From DAOUJI01 sp034422875 (GTDB lineage Bacteria; Chloroflexota; Dehalococcoidia; Lucifugimonadales; JAGWBF01), in NCBI GenBank assembly GCA_034422875.1, contig DAOUJI010000107.1:9998-73997 (forward strand): DNA of 64,000 bases, written 5' to 3'. A program made the position numbers and the translations under genes. Shown here one piece after another: positions 41,656 through 51,264 of this stretch (position 1 is its first letter; each line of letters starts with the position of its first letter). The notes beneath the pieces are model-generated. The model saw only the letters and a program-made list of their open reading frames with translations. It had not been told where the DNA came from and did no database searches.

Positions 41656-41885
41656 GCCGGTTCCCTCCTTACCCAATGGACAACTGGCGACCTGTAGCAG
41701 CTCGGTATCGCCATTGCCATTTGTCAAATTTACGCCTTTGTCTATACTTCGTCAAGAGTTTTCGATTAGGCCGAATCTAAGACTTCGACCAAAACCATTG
41801 CTAATCTCCAAGTCCGTCAAACTGAGACACTATCCGACACCGGATTGCTCGTTGAAGGCGACCACCTGGCCGTCTTGTGTCCCAA

Positions 41886-41894
41886 TGCTATAAT
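41886..41894 (+). promoter_or_regulatory. Extended -10 promoter of rsmG
   Basis: TGCTATAAT is an extended -10 box (TGnTATAAT). It ends 17 bases before the rsmG ATG at 41912, so the leader would be only about 10 bases, without a clear Shine-Dalgarno. No -35 hexamer was found at the expected distance. Confidence 0.55.
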
Positions 41895-41911
41895 CCACTC
41901 GGAACGCAGAT

Positions 41912-42625
41912 ATGGAAATGCTTGAAACCGGGTTCAACCGCCTTGGGTTGGACCTCTCCCCCGGCGCAGCGAGTCAATTCGAGACCTACCACCGCCAGCT
42001 GGTGGAATGGAATTCCCACGTCAACCTGACCGCCATCACCGACTGCCGGGAGGTCCAGGCCAAACATTTCCTGGACTCTCTCACCGTTTCAGCAGCCCTC
42101 AGCGACACCGTGAAGAAGTCGGGGCGCTTGGTGGACGTGGGGTCTGGCGCCGGTTTCCCCGGGGTCCCCTTGAAGCTGGCCTACCCCGGAATGCATGTGA
42201 CCACGGTGGAGTCATCGGTCAGGAAGAGCGCATTCATATCCCACATCGTGGAAGTCCTGGGTGCCGAGGATGTACAGGTATGCGCCCGGCGGGCCGAACT
42301 GGCAGCCCGTGAACCCTGCTACAGGGAGACCTTCGACGTGGCCGTCAGCCGGGGAGTGGCCTCCCTGCGGGTTGTGTCAGAGTTGTGCCTTCCCTTTTGC
42401 AAGTTGGGCGGCGTGACCATTGGCATGAAAAAGGGCGACATTAGCCAGGAAGTGGAAGACGCCGCCAACGCCATCGACCTGCTGGGAGGCCGCCTGAGGG
42501 ATGTCCTGCCGGTGGAAGCGCCGGGACTGGAGGACGATCGAGTTCTGGTGGTAATCGACAAGGTGAAGCCCACCCCTGAGAAGTATCCCCGCAGGCCAGG
42601 GATGCCCAGGAAACGCCCTCTCTAA
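41912..42625 (+). CDS. rsmG: 16S rRNA (guanine-527-N7) methyltransferase
   Basis: RsmG methylates G527 of 16S rRNA. The 237-residue protein has YHRQLVEWNSHVNLTAITD, then KHFLDSLTVS, the SAM-binding loop LVDVGSGAGFPGVPLKLAYP, and VTTVESSVRKSAFISHIVEV. A later block is FDVAVSRGVASLRVVSEL. The closing residues (PEKYPRRPGMPRKRPL) are the family's usual ending. A flippase-like gene follows 13 bases on. Confidence 0.94.
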   Translation: MEMLETGFNRLGLDLSPGAASQFETYHRQLVEWNSHVNLTAITDCREVQAKHFLDSLTVSAALSDTVKKSGRLVDVGSGAGFPGVPLKLAYPGMHVTTVESSVRKSAFISHIVEVLGAEDVQVCARRAELAAREPCYRETFDVAVSRGVASLRVVSELCLPFCKLGGVTIGMKKGDISQEVEDAANAIDLLGGRLRDVLPVEAPGLEDDRVLVVIDKVKPTPEKYPRRPGMPRKRPL

Positions 42626-42638
42626 TCCCCGATACGAC

Positions 42639-43700
42639 ATGTCGCTGCTTCAACCCAACCGCCAGCCCGTCAGCCTGACCAGACGGCTGTTGTCGCCAGC
42701 AGCCGTGGTTTCGTTTGCCGTGGCCGGGGCGTTCATATTTTTCCTGGTCGCCGGTTTAGACATCGACCTGGACACTGCCTGGGACAGCTTGAAGTCCAGC
42801 GACCTGATTCTTTTCGTTGGAGCGATCCTGGTCCACTATACGACTTTCTTGTTTCGCGGCGCCCGCTGGAAGCTCCTCCTGGAGAACGCCCAAACCAGTG
42901 ACGAACCGCACAAGCCCGGAGTTCTCCATTGCGGACATTTGCTGCTTTTAGGTTGGTTCGTCAACTCGATCACCTGGTTCCGACTGGGTGACGCCTTCCG
43001 GGCCTACGCCTACTCGGAAGACACGGGCTCCGGTTTCCCTCACACCATCGGCACGATATTGGCGGAACGCTTCCTGGACATGATCCTGGTGCTGGCGCTG
43101 TTGCTATTGGCCACGGCAATACTGGTGGTTACCGGCGCCGGGACTTCCTGGGTGTTCGTCGGCCTGGCGGCCGTGATGGCGGCGCTCATCGGAGGAATTC
43201 TCGCCGGGATGGGTTTCTTCAGGGAACGTTTGCTCAAGATATTGCCAAACAAAGTGCAAGGGCATTATCGACGGTTTAACGACGGCGCAATGGGCAGCTT
43301 CGGAAGGCTCCACCTGGCCACAGCCTTGGGTCTGCTGGGGTGGGCCTCCGAGATGGGACGCCTGATGCTGGTGACCGAAGCCCTCGACCTCCCCCTGGGA
43401 GTCCCACTGGTTATATTCGTCACATTGGCCAATGCTATGCTGACCCTGGCTCCCATCACACCCGGAGGTCTGGGCGCCGTCGAGTGGGGCGTCACAGGTT
43501 TGTTGTTGTTGGGCGACAACATATCCACGGAGACGGCGGCCTTCTCCGTCGTGGCCCTGGACAGGTCCATCAGTTGGCTGAGCGTCATAGGGGTAGGCGC
43601 ATGCGCATTCATCGGCAGAGAGTTGTGGAAGCGGCGCAGGAACGCAGCGGCTGCCGGCGCCCCGCCTGAGTCGGAACAGGTGTCGGCGGACACTTCATGA
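42639..43700 (+). CDS. Lysylphosphatidylglycerol synthase-type/UPF0104 membrane protein
   Basis: The protein has 353 residues and about eight hydrophobic segments, among them VVSFAVAGAFIFFLVAGLDI, MILVLALLLLATAILVV and WVFVGLAAVMAALIGGILAG. The motifs LFRGARWKLLL and GWFVNSITWFRLGDAFRAYA are those of the family of flippase-like domains found in MprF and alone. The C-terminal region has ITPGGLGAVEWGVTGLLLL. It probably moves a lipid across the membrane; the substrate is unknown. It follows rsmG. Confidence 0.82.
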   Translation: MSLLQPNRQPVSLTRRLLSPAAVVSFAVAGAFIFFLVAGLDIDLDTAWDSLKSSDLILFVGAILVHYTTFLFRGARWKLLLENAQTSDEPHKPGVLHCGHLLLLGWFVNSITWFRLGDAFRAYAYSEDTGSGFPHTIGTILAERFLDMILVLALLLLATAILVVTGAGTSWVFVGLAAVMAALIGGILAGMGFFRERLLKILPNKVQGHYRRFNDGAMGSFGRLHLATALGLLGWASEMGRLMLVTEALDLPLGVPLVIFVTLANAMLTLAPITPGGLGAVEWGVTGLLLLGDNISTETAAFSVVALDRSISWLSVIGVGACAFIGRELWKRRRNAAAAGAPPESEQVSADTS

Positions 43701-43728
43701 CCAACTTGGCCACGGCGCATCGGTCGGG

Positions 43729-44454
43729 GTGACGTTCCGGTCCCAAACTATAATGTTGAGCAAGGCGCTGTTTCTGTCGTTGAGGCCTGGACTGTCTGTT
43801 TGGGCTTTGGCTGCGTTGGCCTCGTTGGCAGCTTGCACTTCCTCCGACGCCAGCACACCCACTCCCGCCGGGCAAGTCTCCGAGAACCCTACACCCCTCC
43901 TCGAACCGACCAACACGCCGCTTCCCACAAATACTCCGGCGCCGGTGGTCTCCCCAAGTCTGGCCCCCACCATCAAGCTTGCACCGACGGTAGTGGCGAC
44001 ACCGACCAGAGAATCCATTTTGGCCCCTGACGTCCCCACCAACACACCTGTACCTCAACCGACGCCTACACCATCCCTAACCCTGCAGGCTCCTCCCGCT
44101 CCAATGCGCACATCTACTCCTGTACCTACACCCAAACCGGCGCCTACGGCTACGCTTCAGCCAACCGCTACTCCTACACCAGCTCCGACGCCATCGCCGA
44201 CTCCGGACCCCACACCCACGTCTTCACCGACTCTTATTCCGACGCTCACTCCGCGTGACGCAACAACCTCTCCCGAGGAAGGCAGGCTTAAATATGACCC
44301 GGCGGGGGAAGACCGGAACTGCAGCGACTTCGCTACGTGGAGAGAGGCCCAGGACTTTTTCGAAGCGGCTGGCGGCCCAGACGAAGACCGTCACCGTTTG
44401 GACGGTGATAGAGACGGAATGGCTTGTGAAGGGCTGCCGGGAGCGCCGAGTTGA
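43729..44454 (+). CDS. Lipoprotein with Thr/Pro-rich linker and Excalibur domain
   Basis: The protein has 241 residues. The signal peptide (LSVWALAALASLAAC) ends in a lipobox Cys, so the protein should be anchored outside. About 110 residues of low-complexity TPxP sequence follow. The last 45 residues (DPAGEDRNCSDFATWREAQD, then DRDGMACE) are an Excalibur calcium-binding domain with D-x-D-x-D-G-x-x-C-E. The start is GTG 43729 or ATG 43753 (MLSKALFLSLRPG). Its role at the surface is unknown. Confidence 0.8.
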   Translation: MTFRSQTIMLSKALFLSLRPGLSVWALAALASLAACTSSDASTPTPAGQVSENPTPLLEPTNTPLPTNTPAPVVSPSLAPTIKLAPTVVATPTRESILAPDVPTNTPVPQPTPTPSLTLQAPPAPMRTSTPVPTPKPAPTATLQPTATPTPAPTPSPTPDPTPTSSPTLIPTLTPRDATTSPEEGRLKYDPAGEDRNCSDFATWREAQDFFEAAGGPDEDRHRLDGDRDGMACEGLPGAPS

Positions 44455-44476
44455 TGGGCTGCTTAAGCGTAGCGTC

Positions 44477-44944
44477 TCACGCCCAAGCAAAACGCCAACT
44501 GGGAAGGTCCACCATCCATTCTCCGTCTTCGAGCAGCATGGGGATGATCAGGCCGGACATGGCCCTGCGGCTTTCGACGACCTGCTGGTCATCTTTGACC
44601 CCAAAGGGCAGGAACGCAAAGGCATGGGAGTCGTCGATGTAGCTGGTTGGGGCCACGCCCAGGTCAGTCAGGTCTTCCAGAGGCCACATCTTGAGCACTG
44701 CCTCCCGGAAGTCTTCCATCATCAGCGCAAACATGGGGTGGTTGGCATCGTGGGCGGCCCGGTAGACAACCTGCATGTCCACTTCGTGCTGGGTGCCCCA
44801 GACTCCCTGGCGGACGCCCCGCGATTCCCGCGAAAGCAGGCTCCACGCCGCGGCGATATCGTCTCTGACCGCTTCCGCAAACCTCCCGGCGCGAATGCCG
44901 CACTCGTCCGGTGAGTTGCTGCGCTTGTGTCCAGGTATTCGCAT
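44477..44944 (-). CDS. Unrecognised 155-residue protein
   Basis: I do not recognise this protein. ATG 44944 (MRIPGHKRSNSPDECGIRAG) was chosen for the GGAG upstream. It has a helical region (RFAEAVRDDIAAAWSLLSRE), VDMQVVYRAAHDANHPMFAL, and a mixed end with DSHAFAFLPFGVKDDQQVVE and MLLEDGEWMVDLPSWRFAWA, compatible with a small soluble alpha/beta fold. It is not A+T-rich and is convergent with the lipoprotein gene at 43729-44454. No function can be given. Confidence 0.65.
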   Translation of the reverse strand: MRIPGHKRSNSPDECGIRAGRFAEAVRDDIAAAWSLLSRESRGVRQGVWGTQHEVDMQVVYRAAHDANHPMFALMMEDFREAVLKMWPLEDLTDLGVAPTSYIDDSHAFAFLPFGVKDDQQVVESRRAMSGLIIPMLLEDGEWMVDLPSWRFAWA

Positions 44945-45095
44945 CCGATCCTCTCCGCTACGACCTGAAGCGGCGCCTAGCTGGTTGGGGCATTGTACCA
45001 CGGGGCACGGCGCCCACAACCAACGAGCCGCCTCCCAGCCCTTGACACGCGGCCTCCTTTGCTCTGGAATATATACGGACCTCTTAACCTGCTGA

Positions 45096-48000
45096 ATGAG
45101 TCTTACAGGGTTTCTAGACCTATTCCGGGACCACCCGGTTTTCGACAGGCTTGCCCAGGCCCTCGGCCAGAAGCAAGCCCGTTGCCTGTTGGAAGCGCCT
45201 GAGGCGGCCCGGCCTCTAATAGCGGCGACTGTCTGGCGTCATTGCCGCAGACCTGTTCTGGTAATTTCGCCCCGGCCCGACGAGGCGAGGAAGTTCCACG
45301 ACAACCTCCAGTTGTATCTGGGAGAAGACGCTCCTGTCCGCCTCTTCCCTGAACCCGACGTCATGCCCTTCGAACGGCTTGTGGCAGACGCTGACGCCAA
45401 CAACCAACGTTTGGCGGCGCTGTCCGAGCTCCATCAGGACGTTGGGTCAATAGAGGCATGTCCCGTTATCGTGTCGTCCGTTGCAGCCCTGCTGCAAAAG
45501 ACTCTCCACCCCGAGTCTTTCAGGGCCACGCGCCACACGCTGGAGGTTGGCCAGGAAATACGTCTGGGCGAGCTCCTGATGCGTTGGGTGGAACTGGGAT
45601 ACCGGCGGGAGAGCAGCGTGGAAATTCCCGGCTCCTTCAGCCACCGGGGTGGCATTCTGGACATCTACTCCCCGGCATCTCCGTTGCCCGCCCGCCTGGA
45701 GTTGTGGGGAGAGCGTATAGACAGCATCCGCCTCTTCGATCCCGCGTCCCAGCGTTCTGTGCGCAGGGTTGAGTCGGTGACCGTGATCCCGGCCAAGGAG
45801 ACCTTGCCGTCTCTCGCTGACAAGGAACGCGTCTCAGACCTCATCGGAGCGTTGGGGTACGATGGCTGCGCTCCCTCGGTTGTCGAGCGGTTTCAGGACG
45901 AGCTCACAGCCATCTTTTCGGGACTGGAAGTTGACGAGCTTCCGTTGTACAACGGCTTTCTGAACCACTCCACGCTGCTGGACCATCTTCCTCCTGAAAC
46001 CATGCTCATATTCGACGGAAAGACATCTGTCGAGTCCGAGGCCGAGTCCTTAGTCCTCAGGGCTGAAGAGCTGAGAGCAGCCCGTACGAGCCGCCATGAG
46101 CTGCCCGTCAACTTCCCCTCGCCTCAAGCTGACTGGGACAGCCTGTTCCCAATGCGCAGCGCAGGGCCCACCCTGGAGCTGGACGGCTGGACATCAGGCG
46201 ACGACGGCCTGGACTTACGGCCAGCCCCATCCTATTTCGGACGGCAGGGAGAATTCGCCCAAGACCTGAAATCGGCTCTCGCGGCCGGGAAGCGAATCGC
46301 TGTCGTGAGCCGGAATGCCCGCCGCCTCTCCGAGGCGTTGGGGGACGAAGGTCTGATCGCCTCCGTATCTTCGGACCTCGATGAACCCCCACGTCCCGGA
46401 AGCCTGACGTTGGTCTCTGGCGCGCTGATGGAAGGATGGACCCTTCCCCTGGACGACGGCGACCTCACCGTGTTCACCGACTCTGAGATCTTCGGTGTTT
46501 CTAAAGAGAGACGCAGGCGCAGAAGGACTCCGGTCCACAGGGGTCACCAATCAGTGGAACTCACCCCAGGGGAATTCGTGGTCCATATAGACCACGGCGT
46601 AGCGCTCTTTACCGGAACGGTTAGGATGGACCAAGGAAACGACGAGCGAGAATATCTCGCGCTGGAGTACGCCGAGGGCGACAAGCTCTATGTGCCCACG
46701 GAACACCTGGACAGGGTCGCTCCTTACGCGGCGCCCGGGGACCAGAGACCCAATCCCACGCGGTTGGGGACCGCCGAATGGAGCAGGGTCAAAGAACGGG
46801 TCAGGAACTCAACACGGGAGATGGCCAAGGAGTTGCTCAATCTCTACGCATCCCGTCAGGTGGTTGAGGGCACCACTTTCGGCGGAGACACTCCCTGGCA
46901 GCAGGAGCTGGAGGACGCATTCCCCTACGAAGAGACCGCTGACCAGGAACGGACCATCCGGGAAGTCAAGACAGACATGGAGCAGCCCAGGCCCATGGAC
47001 AGGCTGGTGTGCGGCGACGTAGGCTACGGCAAGACGGAAGTGGCGTTGAGAGCATCCTTCAAGACCGCCGCAGACGGCCTTCAGACGGGCATCCTGGTGC
47101 CCACGACCGTGCTGGCGCAGCAACACTACGCCACCTTCAAGGAGAGGCTCAGCCCCTTTCCGATCAGGGTCGAGGCGCTCAGCCGTTTCCGCACCAAGGC
47201 TGAGCAACGGGAAGTCATAGACGGGTTGAAATCCGGCGCGGTGGACATCGTCATCGGCACCCACAGACTTCTGCAACGGGACGTGGAATTCAAGGACCTT
47301 GGGCTGGTGGTGGTGGATGAGGAACAGCGCTTTGGAGTGGCCCATAAAGAGCGGCTCAAGAGAATGCGCCAGGAAGTGGACGTTCTGACATTGAGCGCCA
47401 CACCCATTCCCAGGACCCTGTACATGGGTCTGTCGGGCATCCGGGACATGAGCGCGATGGAGACTCCTCCCGAGGAACGACTGCCCGTCAAGACTTACGT
47501 CAGCGAATACAGCGACGACCTGGTCAAAGAGGCTGTAGTCAGGGAGTTGGAAAGGGGCGGCCAGGTCTTCTTCCTCCACAACCGGGTCAAGACCATCCGG
47601 CGCAAAGCGGCAGAGCTGGCCCAACTGGTGCCCCAGGCGCGGATAGCCATAGGCCACGGACGCATGGCCGAGGAGGATCTGGAGGACGTCATGGCCGACT
47701 TCTCCGACGGCAACGTGGATGTACTGGTATGCACCACGATCATCGAGTCCGGGCTGGACCTTCCCAACGCAAATACGCTGATAATCGACCGGGCAGACAG
47801 GTTCGGCCTCTCCCAACTCTACCAGCTGCGAGGCAGGGTCGGCCGGGGCGCCAACAGGGCATACTCTTACTTGCTCATCCCCAAGGGTCGCAAAGTCACC
47901 GAGGCGGCGTCGAAACGGCTCAAGGCGATTCTGGAAGCGTCGGAGTTGGGAGCGGGATTCAGGGTCGCCATGAGAGACCTGGAGATCAGAGGCGCCGGAA

Positions 48001-48584
48001 ACATCCTGGGCCCGGAGCAGAGCGGCCAGATTCACGCAGTGGGGTTCGAACTATACACCCAGCTTCTCAACGAAGCCGTCACCGAGCTCAAGGGCGAGCA
48101 GGGTGCGGCTCCGGAGAGGGAAGCCTTGCCCCCTGCCAGGGTCAGCCTTTCGTTGTCGGCGCACGTCGAGGAGAGATACGTCTCCCACCTCCCCACCAGA
48201 CTGGGCGTATACCAGAAACTAGCCCGCATGACCGAACGGCAACAGGTGGAAGACCTGAAAGAGGAGATGAAGGACAGATTCGGGCCGCTGCCGGAGGCCG
48301 CTGAGAATCTCTTGTACCTGGTGGACTTGAAGATACTCGCAGGCGAGGCCGGAGTCGAGTCAATCACACAGTCAGGGAGTTCCGTGACCTTGGCCCTAAA
48401 AGAAAGCGCGGGAGGAGCAAGGCTGGCTTTGGAAAAAGCCTTGGGCCCCCACAGTCGAGTAGGCAACCAACAGGTCCACGTCCGGCTGACGGGTTCGGAT
48501 GAGCAATGGCGGCAGACTTTGAAGGAAACTGTGGAGCGTCTGAAGGAGTTTGGCGCCCAGATGGCTGCGCTGGCTGTGGGCTAG
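45096..48584 (+). CDS. mfd: Transcription-repair coupling factor
   Basis: Mfd removes RNA polymerase stalled at DNA damage and recruits UvrA. The 1162-residue protein has the N-terminal UvrB-like region (WRHCRRPVLVISPRPDEARK), a CarD-like polymerase-interaction domain at about residues 478-545 (GEFVVHIDHGVALFTGTVRM), the translocase with Walker A CGDVGYGKTEVALRAS (about 638) and box II DEEQRFG (about 738), and the C-terminal TRCF domain. ATG 45096 begins the family's usual N-terminus. A TATATA lies about 22 bases before it. Confidence 0.95.
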   Translation: MSLTGFLDLFRDHPVFDRLAQALGQKQARCLLEAPEAARPLIAATVWRHCRRPVLVISPRPDEARKFHDNLQLYLGEDAPVRLFPEPDVMPFERLVADADANNQRLAALSELHQDVGSIEACPVIVSSVAALLQKTLHPESFRATRHTLEVGQEIRLGELLMRWVELGYRRESSVEIPGSFSHRGGILDIYSPASPLPARLELWGERIDSIRLFDPASQRSVRRVESVTVIPAKETLPSLADKERVSDLIGALGYDGCAPSVVERFQDELTAIFSGLEVDELPLYNGFLNHSTLLDHLPPETMLIFDGKTSVESEAESLVLRAEELRAARTSRHELPVNFPSPQADWDSLFPMRSAGPTLELDGWTSGDDGLDLRPAPSYFGRQGEFAQDLKSALAAGKRIAVVSRNARRLSEALGDEGLIASVSSDLDEPPRPGSLTLVSGALMEGWTLPLDDGDLTVFTDSEIFGVSKERRRRRRTPVHRGHQSVELTPGEFVVHIDHGVALFTGTVRMDQGNDEREYLALEYAEGDKLYVPTEHLDRVAPYAAPGDQRPNPTRLGTAEWSRVKERVRNSTREMAKELLNLYASRQVVEGTTFGGDTPWQQELEDAFPYEETADQERTIREVKTDMEQPRPMDRLVCGDVGYGKTEVALRASFKTAADGLQTGILVPTTVLAQQHYATFKERLSPFPIRVEALSRFRTKAEQREVIDGLKSGAVDIVIGTHRLLQRDVEFKDLGLVVVDEEQRFGVAHKERLKRMRQEVDVLTLSATPIPRTLYMGLSGIRDMSAMETPPEERLPVKTYVSEYSDDLVKEAVVRELERGGQVFFLHNRVKTIRRKAAELAQLVPQARIAIGHGRMAEEDLEDVMADFSDGNVDVLVCTTIIESGLDLPNANTLIIDRADRFGLSQLYQLRGRVGRGANRAYSYLLIPKGRKVTEAASKRLKAILEASELGAGFRVAMRDLEIRGAGNILGPEQSGQIHAVGFELYTQLLNEAVTELKGEQGAAPEREALPPARVSLSLSAHVEERYVSHLPTRLGVYQKLARMTERQQVEDLKEEMKDRFGPLPEAAENLLYLVDLKILAGEAGVESITQSGSSVTLALKESAGGARLALEKALGPHSRVGNQQVHVRLTGSDEQWRQTLKETVERLKEFGAQMAALAVG

Positions 48585-48602
48585 TCGGACTGCTCCGGTC
48601 AG

Positions 48603-49295
48603 CTACAACAGGTCGTTCAATTCAGGAAGCGATGCGATGCGGGGCACGTCCGTGACCTCGTCATGCCAGCCGTCCCTGTCCAGCAACACAGCGCCGATTC
48701 CCGCGGCTATTGCGCCCTGAATGTCCGACTGGTACTGGTCCCCCACGTGAAGGGCCTCGGAAGCAGCGACTCCCGCCTTATCCAAGGCCTCCTGGAAAAT
48801 GGGAGGATGCGGTTTCGCGAGAGCTTCCTTTTCTGACGAGACTGAAAAGCTGACATACGTGTCCAGGCCCAACTGCGTCAAGGTCTCTTCAACGTTTCGC
48901 AGGTTGGATATCACTCCGATGGTCAAGCCGCGGCGTTTGATGGCCTCAAAGGCAGGAATCACGTCATCGTACAGAACGAATTCTTTGGGCACGCCAATGG
49001 CCAGATTCCATATCTGGGAAGCCAGGCAGGGTGAGACCTCCACACCGGCTCCGGCGAGAAGGATGCGCTCGTATTCGATAAAAAACCGGTCCCTCTCTTC
49101 ACTGGTCCTGTCGCTGATGTGCTTGACGCTGTTTTCCTTGTTCATGTATTCGTCGGCGTACATGTAGCCGCGGCGTATGTTCTCTTTAGGGATGTTGATG
49201 CCCAACTCCCTGCTCGAAGCCTGCTGGATTTCTTCCAAAGGCGGAAAGAAGTGGACCAACGTGTTGTAGAAATCGAAGAATACTGCGCGAACCAT
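48603..49295 (-). CDS. HAD-superfamily hydrolase
   Basis: The protein has 230 residues from ATG 49295 (MVRAVFFDFYNTLVHFF). The motif I Asp is in FFDFYNTLV, motif II is VISNL, motif III has AKPHPPIFQEAL, and motif IV is HVGDQYQSDIQGA. A helical cap lies between residues 20 and 100. It is most like the subfamily of small-molecule phosphatases and 2-haloacid dehalogenase-like enzymes; the substrate is unknown. It is convergent with mfd. A TTG 18 bases upstream is a less likely start. Confidence 0.87.
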   Translation of the reverse strand: MVRAVFFDFYNTLVHFFPPLEEIQQASSRELGINIPKENIRRGYMYADEYMNKENSVKHISDRTSEERDRFFIEYERILLAGAGVEVSPCLASQIWNLAIGVPKEFVLYDDVIPAFEAIKRRGLTIGVISNLRNVEETLTQLGLDTYVSFSVSSEKEALAKPHPPIFQEALDKAGVAASEALHVGDQYQSDIQGAIAAGIGAVLLDRDGWHDEVTDVPRIASLPELNDLL

Positions 49296-49441
49296 TAGCG
49301 ATTCCGGCTCCAACGGCCTGGCTGCAAAAGCCTCCTTGAGGCTCAGACCCCTGTCAGGCAGCCAATTGTATCATAGGGCCTACCCATTGTGAATCATTTT
49401 ACAATCCGCACACCGCTGCGGGCGGAGAGACAAAAGACCCA

Positions 49442-49450
49442 TGATATAAT
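49442..49450 (+). promoter_or_regulatory. Extended -10 promoter of proB
   Basis: TGATATAAT is an extended -10 box (TGnTATAAT) 50 bases before the proB ATG at 49501. No -35 hexamer was found at 17 bases. A good AAGGAGG lies at about 49483-49489. Confidence 0.5.
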
Positions 49451-49500
49451 TTAACCCTGTGTCTCTGCCGTTGTACAACTCTCAAGGAGGCCCGCATACT

Positions 49501-50730
49501 ATGGGCGCCCGCCAACGCCCGGCTTCCTCCACCCCTCGGAATCACGACCTCGACACCGAACACACAGGCCTCGTCTCGACCGGCCAAGAGGCGGACATCG
49601 AGCAGGCATTTCTTTATCCCCGCATCGTGGTAAAGGCGGGCACCGGCATCCTGACAGGGCCGGAACACCAGCTGGACATTGGGGCGATGGAGCGGCTTGT
49701 CGATCAGTTGGCCGTACTCCATAACGCGGGCTCTGAGGTCCTGCTGGTCACGTCGGGCGCCGTCGCCGCAGGCAGACACGCTCTCAACCGAGGCGAGGAG
49801 CGGAGAGACATACCCTTCAGACAGGCCCTTGCAGCGGTTGGGCAAAGCAGGTTGATGGAGGTGTACCAGCGGCTGTTCGATCAGCACGACATGGTTGTCG
49901 CCCAGGTCCTCCTTACCTGGAACGACTTGGCCAACAGGCAGGGGTACCTAAACGTCAGGAACACCGCCCTGGCCCTGCTGGAGGCCGGTGTGACGCCCAT
50001 CTTCAACGAAAACGACGTAGTTGCCCCAGACGAGATTGGAGAAGTGTTCGGCGACAACGATCGCCTGTCAGCCCTGATTACCAGCCTGGTGGACGCCGAC
50101 CTCCTCATCATCCTGACCGACATTGACGGACTTTACACCGCAGACCCGCGAACGGACCCCGAAGCCCAGCTTATCGAACGGGTGGAAAAAGTGGACGACA
50201 CCGTCGTGGCGCTGGCAGGTTTCCACAGGAACACATACGCCAGGGGCGGCATGCCCACCAAGCTGGACGCCGCCAAGCTGGTGACCTCAGCCGGCATACC
50301 AACTGTAATATGCAACGGACGTACGCAGGACCCTGTTGTGCGAATCGCCCGGGGAGAGGGACTGGGCACCTACTTTGCGCCTACCGCGAACCGGGTGGAG
50401 AGCAGAAAGCGCTGGATGCTCAGCGCATTGGCCAACAAGGGCGAAATCGTAGTGGACGCCGGGGCGGCTTCAGCTCTACGAGAGCAAAGCAGAAGCCTGC
50501 TCCCCGCCGGCGTTAGCGGAGTACAGGGAAACTTCCAGCGGGGCGACACTGTATACATCGTCACGCCACCCGAAGCGCCAGGACCCTCCAGGGTCGCCTG
50601 TGGAATAGCCAATTACGGATCGGCGGACGTGGAGAGAATTAAGGGCATCCGGTCGGACCGGATTCAGGAAGTCCTGGGCTACCACTACGGCCAGGAAGTG
50701 GTACACAGAAACAATTTGGTCATCCTGTAA
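49501..50730 (+). CDS. proB: Glutamate 5-kinase
   Basis: ProB phosphorylates glutamate in the first step of proline synthesis. The 409-residue protein has RIVVKAGTGILTG near residue 40, then LLVTSGAVAAGRH, RNTALALLEAGVTPIFNEND, GGMPTKLDAAK, and a C-terminal PUA domain ending EVVHRNNLVIL. The first 38 residues (MGARQRPASSTPRNHD and on) are an extra, polar N-terminus not needed for the kinase fold. ATG 49501 was chosen for the AAGGAGG upstream. proA lies 534 bases downstream, past an opposite-strand gene. Confidence 0.92.
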   Translation: MGARQRPASSTPRNHDLDTEHTGLVSTGQEADIEQAFLYPRIVVKAGTGILTGPEHQLDIGAMERLVDQLAVLHNAGSEVLLVTSGAVAAGRHALNRGEERRDIPFRQALAAVGQSRLMEVYQRLFDQHDMVVAQVLLTWNDLANRQGYLNVRNTALALLEAGVTPIFNENDVVAPDEIGEVFGDNDRLSALITSLVDADLLIILTDIDGLYTADPRTDPEAQLIERVEKVDDTVVALAGFHRNTYARGGMPTKLDAAKLVTSAGIPTVICNGRTQDPVVRIARGEGLGTYFAPTANRVESRKRWMLSALANKGEIVVDAGAASALREQSRSLLPAGVSGVQGNFQRGDTVYIVTPPEAPGPSRVACGIANYGSADVERIKGIRSDRIQEVLGYHYGQEVVHRNNLVIL

Positions 50731-50756
50731 CCGGCTAGATTAGCAAGGGGCCTGGC

Positions 50757-51128
50757 TCAGCTCCTCTGACCGTTGACGTTCTCCAGATCGAGCAGCCGCT
50801 CTACGAACTGACGCACAACCGGACGGTCGACGTCGATCTCAAACTGCTCCATAACTCCGTGGTAGAAGTTGATATGAAACTTCTCGGCTGCGATGAACCT
50901 ATCTAGTATAGACTGGTCATTGTATTCAACAGCCAGCTTGCCGACGGCCTCCTTCAAGGCGCGATGGCTTCCTGCATTCCAACCCCGGCGTATCGCCGCC
51001 GCCATCACAGCATGAGAAGCGGCTCCCCATAGTTTTTCTGATCCCTGGAGCTCGTCACCAGCGTCGAATTCCCGCTCCGCCGCATCCAGGAAGTCCTTGG
51101 CCGTCTGTACGTGATCTTCAACCAACAT
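50757..51128 (-). CDS. PaREP1/HEPN-like protein
   Basis: The protein has 123 residues, almost wholly helical: LVEDHVQTAKDFLDAAEREF, LQGSEKLWGAASHAVMAAAI and the helix FIAAEKFHINFYHGVMEQFE. The SEKLWGAA-x-A-V run resembles PaREP1 proteins, which are HEPN-fold relatives best known in archaea. No R-x4-6-H active-site motif of HEPN RNases was clear. It is transcribed against proB and proA, between them. No partner gene is adjacent, so a toxin-antitoxin role is not supported. Confidence 0.6.
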   Translation of the reverse strand: MLVEDHVQTAKDFLDAAEREFDAGDELQGSEKLWGAASHAVMAAAIRRGWNAGSHRALKEAVGKLAVEYNDQSILDRFIAAEKFHINFYHGVMEQFEIDVDRPVVRQFVERLLDLENVNGQRS

Positions 51129-51264
51129 TCACTGACCCAGTTTGGCCTTATTCAATATGGCCTGCAATCTGTTATCATTCTATCATAACGACTCAATGTC
51201 GCCATGACAGGCTGACAGAGCCGCTCGTGGCGACCGACGCATACAACTTTACAGAGGCAGTCCA

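Noticed and set aside
43749..43754. TATAAT as the promoter of the Excalibur lipoprotein gene
   Set aside because: It overlaps the alternative ATG at 43753, so transcription from it would begin inside the signal peptide codons.
46809..48035. 408-residue frame opposite mfd
   Set aside because: It overlaps the conserved Mfd translocase domain and shows no domain of its own.
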